Origin: Catenaria anguillulae PL171
Lineage: Eukaryota > Blastocladiomycota > Blastocladiomycetes > Blastocladiales > Catenariaceae
Assembly: GCA_002102555.1 (NCBI GenBank)
Contig: MCFL01000003.1
Coordinates: 310,001 to 374,000, forward strand
Direction: 5' to 3'
DNA: 64,000 nt
Below, piece by piece: positions 59,702-64,000 of this stretch; positions within the stretch are counted from its first letter, which is position 1, and each line of letters begins with the position of its first letter. The notes under the pieces were generated by a model that saw nothing but the letters and a program-made list of their open reading frames with translations, had not been told where the DNA came from and did no database searches. The translations under genes were made by a program, and so were the position numbers.

Positions 59702-61657
59702 ATGTTCAAATTCTTTGGAAGCGTGCGTGTCTCGCAGCGACGCTGTGCTCACCTTGCTCCCGCGCCAGTTTTTGACCCTATCACACCTTCCACCGCATCA
59801 TTTCCTGTCAATAGTCTTCGTCAAAGTCGTCGACCAGCCCAAATCCGACCACTCCATCTGAGATTGAGGGATCCGAGCGATACTTTGGACTGGAAAACGT
59901 GCGCAATCATTGCTCGTTCTTTCCGACCTTGCGACAACTCAACTGACGATTTTGCATACGAGTCCGTCTATAGTTTGGCAACACCTGGTACGACGTTACC
60001 GGCCATCCCAAATGCATGTCACACCCAGTTGGAGCTCATCCTCATGTTTGCCTTGTCAATAGCTACTGTAACTCTGTTCTGCAGGCGCTCTACTTTTGTC
60101 GCCCCTTCCGTGAAGGCGTTCTCAACTACCCAAACCTCGCTTCGCTCTCGGATCTGCCCCCATCCGCCTTTGTCGACTGCATCGACGGCACCATTCCCAC
60201 CAACGGCGTCACTGCAAACGTAGAGGATTCCGCGTCCTCGATCAGCGCCCCGTTTCTTCGCACAACTCGCGCGCGCCCTCACCCGTCAATGGTAACAGTC
60301 CGACATTGCTACGGCGCCGGACGCCTTCGGGGTCAGTCAAACTGACAAAGGAAAAGAGCAGCACGCCCAGCTTACCAAAGGCCATGCTCGGGTCTGGGAC
60401 TGTCAACGTGACAAGCTCGGAGGAGGATACGTTGATTGGACACTTGAGGGAGTTGTACAAGTCCATTTCCAACCAGAAAAAGAGGACCGGAGTCATTGGA
60501 CCAAAGGGGTTCATCAACAAGGTGAAAAAGGAAAACAGTACGTCAGGTTGTGTTGATTCACTTTGACTCTTCCGCGGCAACTCACTCCATCGCTTCATAT
60601 CTAGTCGTATTCCGCTCGACCCAGCAGCAAGATGCTCACGAGTTTCTCAACTTTCTCCTTAATGCCCTCGCCGAAGCGTGTCAAGCCGCGAAAAAAGGCG
60701 AGCGCACCCAACCCGCAGACAAACGGCGTTTCCAATGGCACATGTGACGCGACGTCGGTTGCCACCGGGTCCGATTCCAACAGCACCGGTCATTCCACCG
60801 CAAACAACAAAACATGGATCCACGAATTGTTTGAGGGCGAGCTCGCCACCGAGACGCGGTGCTTGACGTGCGAGGCGACCACGCAGACCCGCGAGTGCTT
60901 CCTCGATCTCAGCATTGATGTTGAAGCCAACTCGTCGATTGCGTCGTGTTTGTGGAATTTTAGTCAGTCTGAAATGATGTGTCACCAGGACAAGTTTTAT
61001 TGCGACACGTGCTCGGGGCTGCAGGAGCTGAGCGATCGTGCGTTGTCTTTCGCCTGCTGTCGCGACCTGAGCCTGTACCTTACTCTGCTAAGCGCATCAT
61101 AACTTGCCCTCTCAAATCCACAGAATGAAGATCAAAAAGCTCCCGCCCGTTCTTGCCCTCCACCTCAAGCGCTTCAAGTTTATGGAAGAGCAGCAAAAGC
61201 ACGTCAAGCTCATGCACCGCGTCGTGTTCCCGACCGAGCTCCGCCTCTTCAACGCCGACGTGGAGGCTGCCGACCGCGAGTATGACTTGTTTGCCATTGT
61301 GGTGCACATTGGCGGCACACCCAACCACGGGCATTATGTCGCCCTCGTTCGGTCCGCCGATAAGTGGCTCTTGTTTGACGACGATACCGTGGATCTCATC
61401 AACGAGGCGCACATTGCAAAGTATTTTGGCGACCCGGAGGCTGCCGGAGCAACGCCGTCGGCAAGTGCGTCTGGTTACATTTTGTTTTATCAGGCAAGAG
61501 GTACGCTGTTAAGTTCCATGTTTGTTGTGGGGATGGCAGCATTTTGACTCTCGAATCATTGCGTTCTCCAATCTCCAAATCTCCAGACACATTTACGTCG
61601 ATTCTGCCTATTCCTCAGCAAGAACAGCAGCCAAAGAAGAATGCCATGGCGAGTTAA
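59702..61657 (+). CDS. UBP9: ubiquitin-specific protease, USP12/46 (yeast Ubp9/Ubp13) type
   Basis: Cysteine deubiquitinase that in this family works with WD-repeat activators. Exons: 59702-59722, 59815-59898, the 14-nt microexon 59974-59987, 60063-60537, 60605-61041, 61124-61500 and 61587-61657. The first four join as YFGLEN, FGNTC and [15 protein letters not shown], placing the catalytic Cys codon across the microexon junction. Other landmarks are [34 protein letters not shown], the zinc cluster [53 protein letters not shown] (catalytic His) and [10 protein letters not shown]. The frame slips twice, near 60250 (CCCC) and near 60692 (AAAAAA), both homopolymers, so sequence errors are likely. 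Confidence 0.88.
59974..59987 (+). other. 14-nt microexon encoding catalytic FGNTC
   Basis: TTTGGCAACACCTG lies between acceptor CTATAG (59968-59973) and donor GTACGA. It supplies FGNT plus two bases of the catalytic Cys codon. Skipping it would remove the nucleophile and shift the frame. Confidence 0.85.
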
Positions 61658-62233
61658 GCGCCATGATCCTTACTTGCCATCGCATTCGGACTCTCTTTCG
61701 TCGTCGGATGTCGTTGTTTAGTATGTGTGTCAGCGTTTTTGTCGTATGTGCTCCTGCGTGGCTTCCCGCAGCGAGGCATCTCACAATGCATAGATTTCTT
61801 TTCCCGCTCTCCTACCATACCATACCATAAATATGTTATACATGCATGACCGAGCACGGCAGGGCAGCGAGCACGGAGCCCGGCAACGGCCGACAGCACA
61901 TCGAGAACTGGCTTCTGGAATGGGTGTGGATCTGATGGATGCTCTTCGAAAGCCAGATGGCTGCAAATCAGATTGGTGAGCGAACGAAGCAAATCCCGAG
62001 ACGGAGGCAGAACTTAAGACCGAGGCAATCAAATCGTCCATGGATATTCATATAGCGAAGCATCTTGAAGTTACTTGAAGCAACAACGAAGCCCATCGCC
62101 ACCATTGAGATCGATCCGCAGCGGACGACGTTACCCGCACGCCTTCGAGCCATTCTCTTGTTAACGCCAGCGCTTTCGCTCACGCAAACGAACACCACCC
62201 CGGAAGAAACCAACGAGACTCGGAACGACAACC
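61658..62233. other. intergenic between deubiquitinase and SAM carrier
   Basis: About 575 nt with the deubiquitinase 3' UTR and the carrier promoter. A short ATACCATACC-type direct repeat occurs near 61815. No gene seen. Confidence 0.4.
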
Positions 62234-63472
62234 ATGGCCACTTCCGTCCCACAACCACCTCGCAATGCGACCATGCAGCAATGCCTTATCGTACGCCCGC
62301 CCATACCAAACGAAACATTCCGTCCATGTCCGTTGATGATCAATCCACCCTGACTCCCATCCTGCCCTGCAAACGCACGCCCTCATCACCAACCAGGCCG
62401 GCGCCGTTGCCGGCACTTCGGTCGACACGATCCTGTTTCCGCTCGACACCATCAAGACCCGACTGCAGTCTGCCGAAGGGTTTGCCAAATCGGGCGGGTT
62501 TCGCGGCGTCTTTTCCGGCCTGTTGCCCGCTGTGGTCGGATCTGCACCAGGTGCAGCGGCTTTTTTCGTCACATACGAGTATTGCAAGGCCCTTGCAATG
62601 ACTTGGCTGCCCGACGAGCGGTATGCACCCGCTGTGCACATGGGCGCTGCGTCCATGGGTGAAATTGTGCGTTTAAGTTTTGAGTTGCCGTGTGCGACTG
62701 GGGAGACTTGGGGAGAGGAACGCATGAATATCATGGACTGACGAGATGATGGGCACACATCTGGTTTAGTCGGCGTGTGTGATTCGTGTGCCGACAGAGG
62801 TCGTCAAGCAGCGGTTGCAAGCCGGCAGGTACAATTCCACTTGGACAGCGCTCACGTCGATTGTGCGAAGCGATGGTTTGCTTGGCTTCTACCGAGGGTT
62901 CGTTCACCACCCTGCTTTTCTTTTCGCCACAGTAAGGCTACAGTCTCACCCTTGGCACACTTGCCACAGCTATCTGTCAACCGTCATGCGCGAGATCCCA
63001 TTCACCTGCATCCAATTTCCGCTCTACGAGTACCTGAAAAAGTACGCCGCATATCGCAAGCGCCAGGCGGCTCCAGATTTGTTGGATGCTGCCTTTTGTG
63101 GGTCCGTCTCTGGCGGCATTGCAGCGGCGCTCACCACGCCGCTGGACGTCATCAAGACCCGGGTTATGTTGGGATCTGCTTCGGTACCTGCGCGCCCAAA
63201 TCTTGACTGTTTAACCAGCTTTTCGCACGCATTGTCTCCTTTTTTTTTCTCTTGTCTTGGATGAACATTTTTCCGTGCATGTGTAGGGTGGTCAATCGGT
63301 GTATGTCGGCATGGGCGCCACATTCAAAAAGATTGTGCGCGAGGAGGGACCCAGAGCATTGTTCAAGGGGATTGGGCCGAGGACGCTTTGGATCAGTGCC
63401 GGCGGATTCATCTTCTTGGGCGCCTACGAAAAGGCCAAGCGGTTCTTGATTGAGCGATCCGAGTACGAGTGA
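62234..63472 (+). CDS. PET8: mitochondrial S-adenosylmethionine carrier
   Basis: Inner-membrane antiporter importing SAM into mitochondria (yeast Sam5/Pet8, human SLC25A26). Five exons (62234-62290, 62397-62666, 62770-62897, 62970-63183, 63287-63472) give 284 aa, normal for the family. Three carrier repeats are visible: FPLDTIKTRLQ in LIAGAVAGTSVDTILFPLDT; VPTEVVKQRLQAGRYNSTW with FYRGYLSTVMREIPFTCIQF; and TPLDVIKTRVM with ALFKGIGPRTLWISAGGFIF. Each P-x-D/E-x-x-K/R signature is intact. Intron phases rebuild IAGAVAG, GEISACVIRVP and RGYLSTV exactly. Confidence 0.95.
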
Positions 63473-63627
63473 TTTGGGTCGAGTGACTTGGTGTAATTGA
63501 GCTGGAGTACCTGAGCTGGTCGCTGTAGCTTGTCAATGTGAAGTGCCAACTAGGTGTATTGGCACGTGGTGTGCTCGAGTTCGTAATTTGTTCTCAGAAT
63601 CCTTGTATTGCTTCGAATAGAGCTTCG

Positions 63628-64000
63628 TCAACCCAACTTGTTGCGTCGGCCCTTGGCCTTGACCACCACCTCCACCAGAAACCCGGCCACAATCGTTGCC
63701 ATGCGCACGATGCCTGCAATCCACCACACAAACACATGTGTCTCCCACCCCTTGGGCAGCTCTGTCCACAGTCCGCCGACCAACCAGCGCGCAAGACTTC
63801 CATTCCCAGCCCAGCGTGCACCGGCGCCTCTTGCACGCGCGTTGCGAGCAATGTCCAGGTCGTCTGCAAATGGAAATGTGACGGCCGATGCAACGAGGCT
63901 GGCACAGTAGAGCGCAGTTGCTAGGCGCGAGGGTGGCGGGCGTGGAGGTTTGTTGATGTCTGGTGGGAAAAGGGATGCGTGCTCCAGTAGCGATTGCGAC
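63628..64000 (-). CDS. partial membrane protein, truncated by window edge
   Basis: An open frame without a start enters from the right edge and stops at 63630-63628, giving about 123 residues of C-terminus. It contains PPPSRLATALYCASLVASAV, a likely transmembrane helix, a loop with ARWAGNGSLARWLVGGLW, then TELPKGWETHVFVWWIAGIV and a second helix MATIVAGFLVEVVVKAKGRR ending in a basic tail. No family recognised. It converges on the SAM carrier gene. Confidence 0.6.
   Translation of the reverse strand, partial: SQSLLEHASLFPPDINKPPRPPPSRLATALYCASLVASAVTFPFADDLDIARNARARGAGARWAGNGSLARWLVGGLWTELPKGWETHVFVWWIAGIVRMATIVAGFLVEVVVKAKGRRNKLG

Overview
This window is nuclear DNA from a fungus. It is about 64 kb, moderately GC-rich and gene-dense. 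Nearly every gene carries short GT-AG introns (about 60-170 nt), and gaps between genes are mostly 100-900 nt. LYS12 belongs to the alpha-aminoadipate lysine pathway, which points to fungi. SKT5-like and DSF2-like Sel1 proteins and a type II NADH dehydrogenase agree with that. A complete seven-exon CCDC77 gene, a centrosome/cilium coiled-coil family of flagellated eukaryotes, points to a zoosporic early-diverging lineage (Blastocladiomycota or Chytridiomycota). That placement is inferred; no rRNA is present to confirm it.

Layout. 0.4-4.2 kb: peroxisomal ABCD half-transporter and UTP23 (both -). 4.7-7.6 kb: an unassigned gene (-) with two SSB-like OB-fold units at its C end and a degenerate tandem duplication upstream. 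8.2-9.1 kb: a secreted protein (-) whose predicted mature N-terminus is histidine, with a CBM19-like Cys module, a candidate histidine-brace copper protein. 10.1-14.4 kb: REI1 and a DSF2-like protein (+). 15.4-17.1 kb: SKT5-like chitin synthase regulator ending in CVIM (-). 18.0-22.0 kb: divergent uL23m (-) and CLASP (+). 22.6-26.3 kb: tRNA-Arg(ACG) (-), PRKRIP1 (+), LYS12 (+). 26.5-30.7 kb: a frame-broken DUF1295-type membrane protein gene (-), SMD3 (-) and RPC25 (+). 31.1-36.7 kb: a large protein (-) tentatively compared with Munc13/Ync13. 37.1-42.7 kb: PAM18 (+) and TOP2 (-). 42.8-46.7 kb: a complete 3.9 kb DDE transposon with 30-bp terminal inverted repeats and TA at both ends, lying 47 bp upstream of the TOP2 start codon. 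47.0-52.4 kb: EMC2 (-), CCDC77 (+), NDH-2 (-). 53.1-57.1 kb: a J-domain membrane protein, uL3m and VPS26 (all -). 57.8-64.0 kb: a coiled-coil protein (-), a USP12/46-type deubiquitinase (+) with a 14-nt microexon carrying the catalytic Cys, the mitochondrial SAM carrier (+), and a truncated membrane protein (-) at the right edge.

Most genes are housekeeping: ribosome biogenesis (UTP23, REI1), mitochondrial ribosome and import (uL23m, uL3m, PAM18), mitochondrial metabolism (NDH-2, SAM carrier, LYS12), splicing (SMD3, PRKRIP1), transcription (RPC25), chromosome and microtubule biology (TOP2, CLASP), membrane traffic (VPS26, EMC2), and cell wall and flagellum (SKT5-like, CCDC77). No operon-like coupling is expected. 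Several gene pairs are divergent with intergenic distances near 400-450 nt (uL23m/CLASP, SMD3/RPC25, EMC2/CCDC77) and may share promoters.

Single-base frame breaks occur inside several otherwise conserved genes (REI1, DSF2-like, SKT5-like, the Munc13-like gene, the TOP2 tail, the deubiquitinase). Some lie at homopolymers, so sequence error is the simplest explanation. At least ten other multi-exon models splice cleanly, with total lengths divisible by three.
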